Shown here: positions 48,434 through 56,752 of the stretch, piece by piece | Position numbering within the stretch: the first letter of the stretch is position 1 | Layout: the number at the start of each line of letters is the position of its first letter | Source: Luteimonas suaedae | Lineage (GTDB): Bacteria > Pseudomonadota > Gammaproteobacteria > Xanthomonadales > Xanthomonadaceae | Direction: 5' to 3' | DNA: 64,000 bases | NCBI RefSeq assembly: GCF_008312895.1 | Contig: NZ_VSSP01000009.1 | Span: 124,001-188,000, forward strand | Translations under genes and position numbers: made by a program | The notes under the pieces: model-generated | Database searches by the model: none | What the model saw: only the letters and a program-made list of their open reading frames with translations | Told to the model about the DNA's origin: nothing

Positions 48434-49372
48434 ATGAGCCAGACCCACGAATCGACCGCCACCCCGTCCCGCGCCGAGCAAATCGCGGGGCTTGTCTCGG
48501 GCATGGTGAACCCCCTGCGGTCGCCCATCCTCCGCAATCCAACCGAAGACGGCCTGGAATATGCCGACGTGTACTTCCCGGCGATGGACGGCGTCCGGCT
48601 GGACGGCTGGTTCATCCCAGCCGACGGCGACCGGCTGATCATCGCGAACCATCCGATCTGGGCGAACCGCTACGGGTTTCCCGGCCATATTGCCCCGTAT
48701 GGCGATCCGTGGGTCGCGAGCGGCAATGACATCGAAGTCAACTTCATGCCGGACTACAAGCGTCTGCACGATGCCGGCTACAACATCCTGGCCTACGATC
48801 TGCGCAACTTCGGCCACAGCGCCTCGGGCGGTGGCAACGCGATCGGCAACGGCATCCGGGAGTATCGCGACGTGATCGGATCGCTCCGCTATGCCCGCTC
48901 GCGATCGGACCTGCGCCACATGAAGATCGGGCTCCTCAGCCGCTGCTGCGGCATGAACGCCACGATGGTGGGCCTGAGCAAGCATCCGGACGAGTTCGAG
49001 GGCGTCCACGCCATCGTAGCCCCTCAGCCTATCTCGCTCAGCTCCTTCTATCGCACGATCCTGGACCACATGGGCATGCCCGACGCCCTGCCCGAAGTCG
49101 CCGAGGCACTTCGTCGCGCCACCAGCATGGAGCTGAAGGACATGGACATGCCGCAGTACGCAAGCGCCGTCGACATCCCGACGCTGCTACTGCAGGTACG
49201 CGAGGACACGTTGACGACGCCGGCAGACGTGCAGGCCATCTTCGACGCCATTCCGGCCGAGCAGAAGGAGTTGATCTGGATCGAAGGCACGCAGCGGCGC
49301 TTCGACGGCTACAACTACCTGCCGAATAATCCGAAGCCGATGTTGGACTGGTTTGAGCGCTTCATGGCGTAG
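48434..49372 (+). CDS. Alpha/beta hydrolase with Cys at the nucleophile elbow
   Basis: A 312-residue hydrolase. The fold is shown by VRLDGWFIPADGDRLIIANH, YNILAYDLRNFGHSA and the late IPTLLLQVREDTLTTP with acid residue. At the nucleophile elbow the sequence is SRCCG (169-173), so the central position is Cys171 rather than Ser, as in dienelactone hydrolases. The final His is not certain (no GxH near the end). It closes the LysR/DoxX/pirin cassette, 138 bases after pirin. Substrate unknown. Confidence 0.88.
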   Translation: MSQTHESTATPSRAEQIAGLVSGMVNPLRSPILRNPTEDGLEYADVYFPAMDGVRLDGWFIPADGDRLIIANHPIWANRYGFPGHIAPYGDPWVASGNDIEVNFMPDYKRLHDAGYNILAYDLRNFGHSASGGGNAIGNGIREYRDVIGSLRYARSRSDLRHMKIGLLSRCCGMNATMVGLSKHPDEFEGVHAIVAPQPISLSSFYRTILDHMGMPDALPEVAEALRRATSMELKDMDMPQYASAVDIPTLLLQVREDTLTTPADVQAIFDAIPAEQKELIWIEGTQRRFDGYNYLPNNPKPMLDWFERFMA

Positions 49373-49509
49373 CCACAGCTTCCCGGGCCGTTGGAGAGTC
49401 CGCTCTCGCCCATGGCGGACATTCGAGCTGCGCGGTTGGTTGCCTGCCAAACAGGGGCAGCCCAAGCTCGTGGGCAATCCTCGATCCACGGGCCGGCGCG
49501 ACACAGAAA

Positions 49510-49878
49510 ATGACGCAGATGCAAACCGTCCGTCTCTCCGCCCTGGCGGCCATCTGTCTGTTGGCTCTTTCCTGTGCGGGCGCTTCGATTGCGGCGGACT
49601 ATTCACAAGAAGTGCCGTTATGGCCCGAGGACTCTCGAGTCCTGCAGGACGGAATCAGAGAACTTGCCGAGGAAGAATGGGCGCTCACCCGTCCGACATT
49701 CCTGCTCTATTCTCCGCAGGTCAGTTCGACACGGTCTGCTGTCCTCGCTTTCGCGGGAGGCGGCTACAAGGCACTGGCGATTGGACCGAACACCACGATC
49801 GGACCCAATGGGACCGATGTCTGCCGGTGGCTGACAGACTCCGGGATCACTTGCATCCTCTTGAACGCGCGCACCTGA
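49510..49878 (+). pseudogene. Truncated alpha/beta hydrolase (acetyl-esterase-like) gene
   Basis: A 122-residue product with an intact signal peptide (LLALSCAGASIAA) and the first third of a secreted BD-FAE/acetylxylan-esterase-like hydrolase: TRPTFLLYSP, VLAFAGGGYKALAIGPN and WLTDSGITCILL. The frame stops at LLNART, where homologues continue with KYR and later the GxSxGG nucleophile and catalytic Asp/His. No convincing continuation was found in other frames before the convergent GT39 gene ends at 49943. It is probably inactive. Confidence 0.7.
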
Positions 49879-49942
49879 CATGGCATCGCATCGGAACAGC
49901 ACCCTACGGCGGCGAGGGTCCGGATATTGCGGCGAATGTACG

Positions 49943-51382
49943 TCAGTTCGGGCACAGATCCGGCGATTTAACCCCGGATACCGGTGTCAGGTGATATCGC
50001 ATCAGCGTGACTCCGGCTTGCGTTCGAATGGCTTCATGAGTGGCTTCGACCGTTTCAAAGAGGCTTGGGGCTGTCTCGGAGGTCGTTTCCGACCGTCTTG
50101 CCCGCTCGATCAAGAGGCCTGGGGCGGTGCACAACTCGGTAGGGAAGGCGACACGGAAGCCGTAGCGCTGCAGTTGAGCCACGGACCAGACGCGCACTTG
50201 CGGAAAACGAAGCGCGAGCGATCCGGTTCGAGCGTAGTCGGTCGTGGCGATCCATGTTGCGCCCTTTTCCTCGAGCAGTTCAGTGATGGCATCTTGGGTC
50301 GCTGACCATCCGCGCGTCTGGTTTGGTGGATTGTCGGCCGTGCCGATCGGGGCGACCGGGTTGAGGGCGGTCGCGACCAAACCGACGCTCATCGACAATG
50401 CGACGGCGAGGGTGGCCTTGGTCCACAGCCGCGGCGACTGCGCTCGAGCAAGGCCAAAGGCCGCAAGAATGGCGAAGAGCGCCTGCAGCGGCACGATCCA
50501 GTTGGCTTGCACTGGCGCATGCGTCGCGTGATAGGCGAAGTAGAGCAGGAGCGGAACAGCGCTCCAGACCAGCAGCGCGCTGCCTTCGGGCGGGGCCTTG
50601 AGCGCGCGGAAGGCGAACCACGCGACCAATGGTGTCGGCGCCAGGAGCAGGAGCGCGGCGTATTCGCCGAGATATCGGATCGAGAAGCCGGAGGCGACCA
50701 GGCGCGCGCCTTGGCGTTCCAGGCCGAGCCAATCGTGTTGCAGGTTCCAGACAAGATAGGGCAGAAGCGGCAGCATCGCCGCGGCCACGGCCATCCAGGG
50801 CAGACGCGTGGGCAGGTACGCGCGGCCCTTTGGCGTGGCGATCAGGTAGGCCAGCAATCCGAAGGCCAGGAAGGCATTGGTGAACTTCGACAGGCCGCCG
50901 AACCCGATCAGTAGACCCGTGCAGACCCACCATAGCGTCGCGGAACGTGTGTCCGGGGGCGTGTTGGTCGCGCGGATCGCGGCCCAGAGTGCGGCGACCC
51001 AGAACAGGGTCGAGGGCGCGTCGGGGGTGGCGAAACTGCCCAGCGCGAAGACGAGCAGGCCAAGGTTGTAGAGCGTCGTCGCCAGCACTGCCAGACCCAC
51101 GGCGCCACCGGACATGCGCCGCGCCATCTCGCCCACCAGGTATCCCGAGGCGACGAAACCGATCACCGGGAACAGGCGGATGCCGAGCGCGGATTCGCCA
51201 AAAAGGTCCGTACCCATGCGGATCATGTAGGCGATCATGGGCGGGTGATCGTAATAACCAAGCGCCAGATCGCGGGCCCACAGCGCGTAGTAGGCCTCAT
51301 CGTCGAAGAGGGGTACCCATGCAGCGATGGCGAGGTGAACGGCCAGAAACGCGAGCGATACGGTGAAAACGGAAAGCCGCAT
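49943..51382 (-). CDS. ArnT-like glycosyltransferase family 39 (PMT_2)
   Basis: A 479-residue membrane glycosyltransferase with about 10-12 helices. The catalytic first-loop motif is DDEAYYALWARDLALGYYDHPPM (DDEAYY at 27-32), like ArnT and other GT39/83 enzymes that transfer a sugar from a polyprenyl phosphate. A C-terminal periplasmic domain carries the ending. The start overlaps the stop of the GT2 gene by one base (TGATG). Together they would synthesise and transfer a sugar to lipid A or another envelope glycan. The sugar cannot be deduced. Confidence 0.9.
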   Translation of the reverse strand: MRLSVFTVSLAFLAVHLAIAAWVPLFDDEAYYALWARDLALGYYDHPPMIAYMIRMGTDLFGESALGIRLFPVIGFVASGYLVGEMARRMSGGAVGLAVLATTLYNLGLLVFALGSFATPDAPSTLFWVAALWAAIRATNTPPDTRSATLWWVCTGLLIGFGGLSKFTNAFLAFGLLAYLIATPKGRAYLPTRLPWMAVAAAMLPLLPYLVWNLQHDWLGLERQGARLVASGFSIRYLGEYAALLLLAPTPLVAWFAFRALKAPPEGSALLVWSAVPLLLYFAYHATHAPVQANWIVPLQALFAILAAFGLARAQSPRLWTKATLAVALSMSVGLVATALNPVAPIGTADNPPNQTRGWSATQDAITELLEEKGATWIATTDYARTGSLALRFPQVRVWSVAQLQRYGFRVAFPTELCTAPGLLIERARRSETTSETAPSLFETVEATHEAIRTQAGVTLMRYHLTPVSGVKSPDLCPN

Positions 51383-52599
51383 CAGAGAGTTGCCTTTGCC
51401 CCTTGCGTTCGGGGACGAGTGCGCCAAGTAAACAGTGAAGAAGCAACGAAGTTCCAAACTGCGCCAGCAATCGCGCCGACGATGCTTGCCGGGGCCCAGA
51501 ACGGCATCGCCGCGAAGAACACGTTGGCCACGCCCACGTTCATGACCGCACCGAGCGCGCAGACCGCGTAGAAGCTCAGCAACCCGCGCCAGATCGCGCG
51601 CCCGCGCAGAGCGCGGTCCCGATAGGTGATCAGGTTGTTCAACAGGAAATTCGAGTTGATGGCTGCGAACACCCCGAAGGCCTGCGCGAGCGCAAATTGA
51701 TCCGTCAGAGAGGCCAGCGCGATCTTGACGGCAAGAAGCTGCACGAAGATGCCCGTAAAACCGACGGCACAAAACAGTACGAACCGCGTCGACACCAGTC
51801 CGCCGGTCTTCCGGACCACCAGCAGCGACACGAACTCGAGCGCGACGGCGGAATCCATCTTGGATTCTCCGGCGTGACGCGACCGAAACGTGTAGGGGAT
51901 CTCATGCGTCTTCCATCGCCCTGCAGACGCGGCCAGCATGTCGGCGAGAATCTTGAACCCTTCGCCTTGAAGGGACGTGACCACCTCGTTGAAGGACAGG
52001 CGGCGCACCATGAAGAACCCGCTGACCGGATCGGAGGCCGTGATGTTCAGCAGACGCTGCGTCAGGGCTGTCGCACGATCGCTGCCCCATCGTCGGATAC
52101 GGGACAGGCCCTGCCCGCTCGACCCGCCCTCGATGTTGCGACTGCCGATCACGATGTCCAATGCGTCATCGCCTTGCAACGCATCGAGCATGGGTGCGAG
52201 CCGGGTTTCGTCGTGCTGCAAATCCGCATCGATGACGGCGCAAAACGTGGCCGTGGAGGACAGAACGCCCTCGATACAGGCCCCGGAGAGGCCGCGGCGC
52301 CCGACCCGTTGGATGACGCGGACATTGTCGAACTCCAGAGCCAGGGAACGCACTGCCTCAGCCGTGCCATCGGGGCTGTCGTCATCCACATAGACCGCCT
52401 CCCAGGACCGCCCCTGGAGCGCGGCGCGCAACAGATCGAACAGCGGCCGGACATTGTCCTTTTCGTTGAATGTGGGGATGACGACGCTCAGGTCGTACAT
52501 GCGCTGGCCCTGCATTCGGCCGTTGGCCCCGGGGCGGCTTGGCGCCTCGAAGGGCCCATGCACGACGGCGCCTTGGCTTCGGGAGGGAGCCGTGTCCAT
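51382..52599 (-). CDS. GT2 polyprenyl-phosphate glycosyltransferase fused to GtrA
   Basis: A 405-residue fusion. The GT2 part (about 34-260) has LSVVIPTFNEKDN, VDDDSPDGT (71-79) and DADLQHD (124-130), as in dolichyl-phosphate mannosyltransferases and ArnC. The C-terminal GtrA-like part has four helices (FVLFCAVGFTGIFVQLLAVK onwards). GT2 loads a sugar on undecaprenyl phosphate and GtrA may flip it. The ATG at 52599 overlaps the PAP2 stop (TAATG). An alternative start, Met34, is closer to the catalytic core. Confidence 0.9.
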   Translation of the reverse strand: MDTAPSRSQGAVVHGPFEAPSRPGANGRMQGQRMYDLSVVIPTFNEKDNVRPLFDLLRAALQGRSWEAVYVDDDSPDGTAEAVRSLALEFDNVRVIQRVGRRGLSGACIEGVLSSTATFCAVIDADLQHDETRLAPMLDALQGDDALDIVIGSRNIEGGSSGQGLSRIRRWGSDRATALTQRLLNITASDPVSGFFMVRRLSFNEVVTSLQGEGFKILADMLAASAGRWKTHEIPYTFRSRHAGESKMDSAVALEFVSLLVVRKTGGLVSTRFVLFCAVGFTGIFVQLLAVKIALASLTDQFALAQAFGVFAAINSNFLLNNLITYRDRALRGRAIWRGLLSFYAVCALGAVMNVGVANVFFAAMPFWAPASIVGAIAGAVWNFVASSLFTWRTRPRTQGAKATL

Positions 52600-53447
52600 T
52601 AGAGAAGCGGTACGCCTGGCCGAGTGACCAAACGCTTCCTGATGGGTCCAAGCCGTCGTGAGAGCTTGTAGATGAGGAAGCCGACCAGCGCCCCGATCAC
52701 CATCCCGGTCAGGGTGTCCGCCGGATAGTGCACCCCCACGTAGATGCGGCTATAGCCCACGATCGACGCCCAGAGCAGCAACAGAAGCAGCAGGTGCCTG
52801 TGGATTCTTCGGAACAGCAGGCCCAGGAAAACCGCGAATGCCATCGAATTCGCAGCATGCGCCGAGAAATAGCCATAGCGTCCGCAACGCGGCGCGAGAT
52901 AGCGGATGAGCTCCTGCAGATGCTCTTCCCGGCATGGCCTGGGGCGCTCGAAACCGTCCTTGAAGAGATTGGCCAACTGGTCGGTTGCGGTGATCATCAC
53001 TGCGATCAGCCCCAGAACCACCAGCATGCTCTTCAGTCCAAAATGGCGATGCACCAGATACATCAGCGCCGCGAAAACAGGGATCGTTGAAAGCCTGCTG
53101 GTGACAAACAGCCAGAAGCCGTCCCAACGTCCCGAACCCAGCGAGTTCAGAAGCACGAACAGCTGCTCATCCAGCCGTAACACCCCGCCGAAGAAGCTGC
53201 CGACCGCAACCGGCGACGAATCCCCCTGCACCGCTTCGCCCACAAGCAGAGCGTTGGTCGCGATCCATAGTCCGAACAGTGCGCCGCCGGCAGCCAACGC
53301 AACGCCGATCACGGCGGCCCAGCGCAAAGGCTTGATCGAGAGGGAAGCGACGCGTTCGATCGCCAGTCGCAGCGGGCCGGAGGTGCTCCATTTCCAGTGG
53401 CCGCCCGCACGCAGGTCGCGGCCGTACTCGATCACCTGGGCCTCCAT
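52599..53447 (-). CDS. PAP2-family phosphatase (copy 1)
   Basis: A 282-residue membrane phosphatase with the three PAP2 motifs intact: KDGFERPRP (163-171), SAHAANS (195-201) and SRIYVGVHYPAD (233-244), with six helices. PAP2 enzymes of this type remove phosphate from lipid A or undecaprenyl pyrophosphate. It starts the operon PAP2-GT2/GtrA-GT39 (one-base overlaps). The ATG at 53447 corresponds in alignment to the damaged start of the remnant copy at 56258. Its 313-base upstream region is the duplicated regulatory sequence. Confidence 0.88.
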   Translation of the reverse strand: MEAQVIEYGRDLRAGGHWKWSTSGPLRLAIERVASLSIKPLRWAAVIGVALAAGGALFGLWIATNALLVGEAVQGDSSPVAVGSFFGGVLRLDEQLFVLLNSLGSGRWDGFWLFVTSRLSTIPVFAALMYLVHRHFGLKSMLVVLGLIAVMITATDQLANLFKDGFERPRPCREEHLQELIRYLAPRCGRYGYFSAHAANSMAFAVFLGLLFRRIHRHLLLLLLLWASIVGYSRIYVGVHYPADTLTGMVIGALVGFLIYKLSRRLGPIRKRLVTRPGVPLL

Positions 53448-53494
53448 GCCGGCCCGGCCACGATGAGCGAAACTTCGCTCATTCGCGGCGCGGG

Positions 53495-53735
53495 CATGTG
53501 GCCGGCGGGTGCCAGATCGGAACGGTTCCGGCGTGCGGACGCATGCGATGCCTCGCGCTATGACGAAGCGCAACTGTCAGGCGATGCGTCTTTCCGGATA
53601 CTTACTGCACAGGAAGTTCCCGCCGACGAGGAATCGGTGCGGCCGGGTAAGTGTCCAGTAAGGCTTTCAGTGCGAGCGCGTTACCTCCAGCATTCGCCAG
53701 GGCACAGAACGACCTGACGAGCCACATTCACGCAG
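53495..53735. repeat. Duplicated regulatory segment, copy A
   Basis: Strongly similar to 56470-56775. Shared landmarks include GATCGGAACGGTTCCGGCGTGC, GTAAGTGTCCAGTAAGG and CTTTCAGTGCGAGCGCGTTAC. At its right end it retains a decayed version of the response regulator's first codons (GAGCCACATTC versus GAGCCGCATTC). Copy A lacks 56 bases that are present in copy B between GTAAGG direct repeats. Confidence 0.75.
53647..53662 (+). promoter_or_regulatory. Direct-repeat site (GTAAG-N6-GTAAG), copy A
   Basis: Two GTAAG units at an 11-base period lie upstream of the PAP2 operon. The layout matches OmpR/PmrA-type response regulators, which bind tandem half sites. CTTAC at 53601-53605 is an inverted match. 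Confidence 0.45.
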
Positions 53736-53760
53736 GCCATCTTTGCCAGCGCCTCTGATG

Positions 53761-55359
53761 TCACTGGTGCCTCTCTGGCGAGAAGAGGTTCAATGCGGGG
53801 TCGAAGACGTCGCTACGCATTCCGAACGCACCCATGACGCTGTGAAACACGTTCGCGTGGGAAAACGTGCCTTCGACTGTCATTGTCGTGCTCGCGTTTG
53901 AATGGGCTGCGCTGGAATCCCATACGATCAACGGGATTTCCTTCTGAACGGCAGGTGCAATCGACCAGGGCGTCCCGTGCAGATACAGGTTGTACTCCCC
54001 CAGCGATTCGCCATGATCGGAAACGTAGATCAGCGAGGTCGAATAACCCTGTAACCCCTTCAGCATGTCGATGGCCTGCCCCACGACGAAATCCGTGTAG
54101 ACGATGGTGTTGTCGTAGGCATTGACCAGTTCGTCGCTCGAGCACTGGTGCAACTGGACCGATGCGCACACCGGTGTAAACACGTTGAAGCGCGACGGGT
54201 AGCGCGTGTTGTATGCCGGCCCGTGACTCCCCTCGAGGTGGAACACCACCAGGATGCGCTGCTGGCTCGATGCAGCAATACGCGCTTCGATGCCGCGCAA
54301 CAAACCTTCGTCGTAGTCGCACGCCTCTCCTGTGCAGCCTGCCTTCAGATCGCCAAGACGTTCGAAGTGCCGTACGCCCATTGCGGGCTCGCCGGCGTTG
54401 TTCGTTCGCCAGGTGACTTCGACGCCATGGCGCTGGAGATAGCTGGTCAATGGCTCCCACCGCGCCCGCGCCCCGGGGTCCTGATGGGCCAGGATGCATT
54501 CGAGGGAGGCAGTCGTGTACGTGGCGCACGACCGGGCCTTCTTGAAGACCGTGGCGCCAGCCTTGGCGATTGCCGGGTTGGTCCGCCTTCCGTACCCATA
54601 CAGGGAGAAATTCTGCGCGCGGGCGGACTCCCCGATGATCAGGAAGACGACCTTCCGTTCGTTCGACACGAAATGGGCGGGCGGCAACAGCCTGCGTTCG
54701 TGCGGAGCCACGTTGCCTGCCCAGTAGCGCACACCATTGACCACGTACGACCAGGGCAAGACCATGCCGCCAATCCGCTTGGCGTACTGATCGATCCATA
54801 ACCAGCTCTGGGATGCGCCATACGCCCAGCAAAGCGTGAAGAGGCCGACCGCGACGGGCATTGCCAGGCGCTGGCGGAAGGGCGTGTGCGTCACCTCGAC
54901 TTGCAGGAGAACCCAGCAAGGCACGATGCCCAGGAACAAGACGTACACGAGCATCCAGGGATGGAACAGGCCGGCCGCTTCCGACGTGTCGGTGTTGAAG
55001 ACGTTGCCCATCATGGTGTCGTCCAGCACGACGCCATACGTGACCAGGAAATAGAGTGCGATGGCGTTGACGACCGCCATCGCCATGCATGATGGCTTGA
55101 CCAGTCGCTGCGAGATCAAGGCGATCAGGCCAATGAATACTGCGGTCATTGCCACGACCAGGACGGGCAACGTGAGCAACGTCATGCCCGCACGCAAGGA
55201 TGCGACATCCAGATGATCGATGCCGAAAAGATAGAGTGGCGCGTGATACGCCGCCCCATTGAACAGCGCCCAGACCAGAATGAACATCGATGTTCGGAAA
55301 CGCCAGCGCACCCTGGGAACGAAAGCGCCAGACAACAATCTGCGCGCTAGGGCGTGCAT
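53761..55359 (-). CDS. eptA: EptA/MCR-type lipid A phosphoethanolamine transferase
   Basis: A 532-residue inner-membrane enzyme that adds phosphoethanolamine to lipid A. Five N-terminal helices precede the periplasmic sulfatase-like domain. Zinc and nucleophile residues are all visible: Glu244 in IIGESARAQN, the Thr nucleophile Thr282 in SCATYTTASLEC (with Cys278 and Cys288 positioned for the conserved disulfide) and SDHGESLGEYNLYLHGTP. The ATG at 55359 starts the first helix region. The gene follows PAP2 copy 2 by 83 bases, an eptA/pap2 pairing also seen with mcr genes. This is the best-supported member of the resistance island. Confidence 0.95.
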   Translation of the reverse strand: MHALARRLLSGAFVPRVRWRFRTSMFILVWALFNGAAYHAPLYLFGIDHLDVASLRAGMTLLTLPVLVVAMTAVFIGLIALISQRLVKPSCMAMAVVNAIALYFLVTYGVVLDDTMMGNVFNTDTSEAAGLFHPWMLVYVLFLGIVPCWVLLQVEVTHTPFRQRLAMPVAVGLFTLCWAYGASQSWLWIDQYAKRIGGMVLPWSYVVNGVRYWAGNVAPHERRLLPPAHFVSNERKVVFLIIGESARAQNFSLYGYGRRTNPAIAKAGATVFKKARSCATYTTASLECILAHQDPGARARWEPLTSYLQRHGVEVTWRTNNAGEPAMGVRHFERLGDLKAGCTGEACDYDEGLLRGIEARIAASSQQRILVVFHLEGSHGPAYNTRYPSRFNVFTPVCASVQLHQCSSDELVNAYDNTIVYTDFVVGQAIDMLKGLQGYSTSLIYVSDHGESLGEYNLYLHGTPWSIAPAVQKEIPLIVWDSSAAHSNASTTMTVEGTFSHANVFHSVMGAFGMRSDVFDPALNLFSPERHQ

Positions 55360-55442
55360 GCTGATCGTCTCACGCGGATCTCCTGGTGATGGATCGTGGG
55401 GGATGACTGGCGGCCGCCGGGTTGGCGCGAATCCCCGCCAAC

Positions 55443-55985
55443 CTACGACCTGTACTTTCCTGTAAACAAGGCAGCGCAGAAGATGCCGATCAATGCGCCT
55501 GCAATCACCGCGGATCCGGTATGCGCATCGAGCGCTACGCGCGCAAGCATTGTCAGCAACAGCACCGGCACCAAATAGAACAGGTGCCACCATCCGTAGC
55601 GACGCCCCACGAAGTACACCGCCGAAGACGCCAGTGAGGCGTGTCCGGAAGGCATGTTGTGCCGTCCGCCATAAGGACGTTCACCCAAGCGCACTCCCAG
55701 GATGACGACTGGATCCAGTGCGCGCTTCAAGCCATGGGTCATGATGGTGCCGGTAACGCCGATATAGACGATTTGCATCACCCCTATCGGGTCGCGTTTG
55801 ACTATGGGCAATGCCACCACTGCGATCGTATTGATATGCCGTCCGTACCGCTCTGTACCAGTGACCAGTGCGTGTTCGCTGCGCGGCGTATCGCGGTAGC
55901 TCGATAAATCGGACGGATAAACAACAGACGAAGCAATGCCGGCGAGACATACCGCCAACAGTAGTCGCGGCCGTCGTACTTGCAC
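55443..55985 (-). CDS. PAP2-family phosphatase (copy 2), divergent motifs
   Basis: A 180-residue membrane protein. The central motif is intact (HNMPSGHAS), and RP of motif 1 is present, but its Lys is out of register. Motif 3 reads ARVALDAHTGSA: the catalytic His is kept but the following Asp is Ala. This may lower or change activity. The GTG at 55985, after GAAGAAGG, is chosen. The frame remains open a further 90 codons upstream, through debris of eptA and of PAP2 copy 1, so a longer chimeric product is possible. It precedes eptA in the same direction. Confidence 0.75.
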   Translation of the reverse strand: MQVRRPRLLLAVCLAGIASSVVYPSDLSSYRDTPRSEHALVTGTERYGRHINTIAVVALPIVKRDPIGVMQIVYIGVTGTIMTHGLKRALDPVVILGVRLGERPYGGRHNMPSGHASLASSAVYFVGRRYGWWHLFYLVPVLLLTMLARVALDAHTGSAVIAGALIGIFCAALFTGKYRS

Positions 55986-56024
55986 GTAGGCCTTCTTCGC
56001 CAGCGCCTTCAGCGTTGTCGGTTC

Positions 56025-56140
56025 TCTGGCGGGGGACAGATTCAAGGCGCGTTCTAAGACGTCGCGGCGCATGCCGAATGCGCCCATCGCGCTGTGAAGC
56101 CTTCCGCGCGGAAAACGTGCCTTCGCCAGTCGATGTCGTA
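56025..56140 (-). pseudogene. Remnant of an eptA 3' end
   Basis: Translated in the frame open into PAP2 copy 2, it reads HSAMGAFGMRRDVLERALNL, against HSVMGAFGMRSDVFDPALNL at the C-terminus of the intact eptA. DNA similarity extends over about 110 bases. It shows that another eptA copy once stood here. Confidence 0.8.
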
Positions 56141-56169
56141 CTTGCCGGCCCCGCGACACGATCCACGCA

Positions 56170-56282
56170 GATAATCGTGTTGGCGCAACCAGCAACGGGC
56201 TCGAGGTGCTCCGCTTCGGGCGGCCGCCCGCGCGAGGGGCGCTGTCGTACTCGATCACCCGGGTCTCCCTGCCGACCCAGGC
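56170..56282 (-). pseudogene. Remnant of a PAP2 copy 1 5' end with lost start codon
   Basis: Encodes VIEYDSAPRAGGRPKRSTSS against VIEYGRDLRAGGHWKWSTSG of PAP2 copy 1. The ATG is replaced by AGG at the aligned position. The remnant fuses after about 30 codons to the eptA fragment, marking an internal deletion. Confidence 0.8.
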
Positions 56283-56469
56283 ACCAGCCCCGGCAATGGC
56301 CGCACCGCGTCCACTGCCTTCCGGCCCGACGTGCGGCAGTCGCCGCCACCGGCGGGGATGCGGAGATCGCCGGTCCGATCAGGCGCCCGGTGAAGCTCCA
56401 GGCAGTGCGGGAGCACTGATGTCTCGTCGCAGAACGCAACGCTGGTCGAAATGCTATTCATGCACGACG

Positions 56470-56752
56470 CGGGCGAGTGCCCCGGGGCGTGCCGGATCGG
56501 AACGGTTCCGGCGTGCGGATGCATGCGATGCCTCGTGCTATAACGAAGCGCGACTGTGAGGCGACGCGTCCTTCCGGAGACTTACCGGACAGGGAACCCC
56601 CGCCGAACAGGCATGGGTTCGGCCAGGTAAGTGTCCAGTAAGGAAAACGCTCGATAATGCCGCTCGTGCGCGGCGCGTTGAACGCATGCAGGAGTAAGGC
56701 TTTCAGTGCGAGCGCGTTACCCCCATCTGGCACCCCAGAACGAAACGCCGCG
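56470..56752. repeat. Duplicated regulatory segment, copy B
   Basis: The matching copy of 53495-53735, here directly upstream of the intact response regulator gene. It contains GTAAG repeats at 56627-56642 and an extra 56 bases between GTAAGG direct repeats (56638-56643 and 56694-56699). Apart from gene remnants and this segment, the 767-base gap 55986-56752 holds no gene. Confidence 0.75.
56627..56642 (+). promoter_or_regulatory. Direct-repeat site (GTAAG-N6-GTAAG), copy B
   Basis: Same 11-base-period direct repeat as at 53647-53662, upstream of the two-component genes; CTTAC at 56581-56585 is the inverted companion. Candidate binding site of the adjacent response regulator, implying autoregulation. 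Confidence 0.45.

Noticed and set aside
49879..49994. Frame-shifted continuation of the truncated esterase
   Set aside because: The other-frame translation (WHRIGTAPYGGEGPD...) has no GxSxG elbow or catalytic acid/His and may be coincidental.
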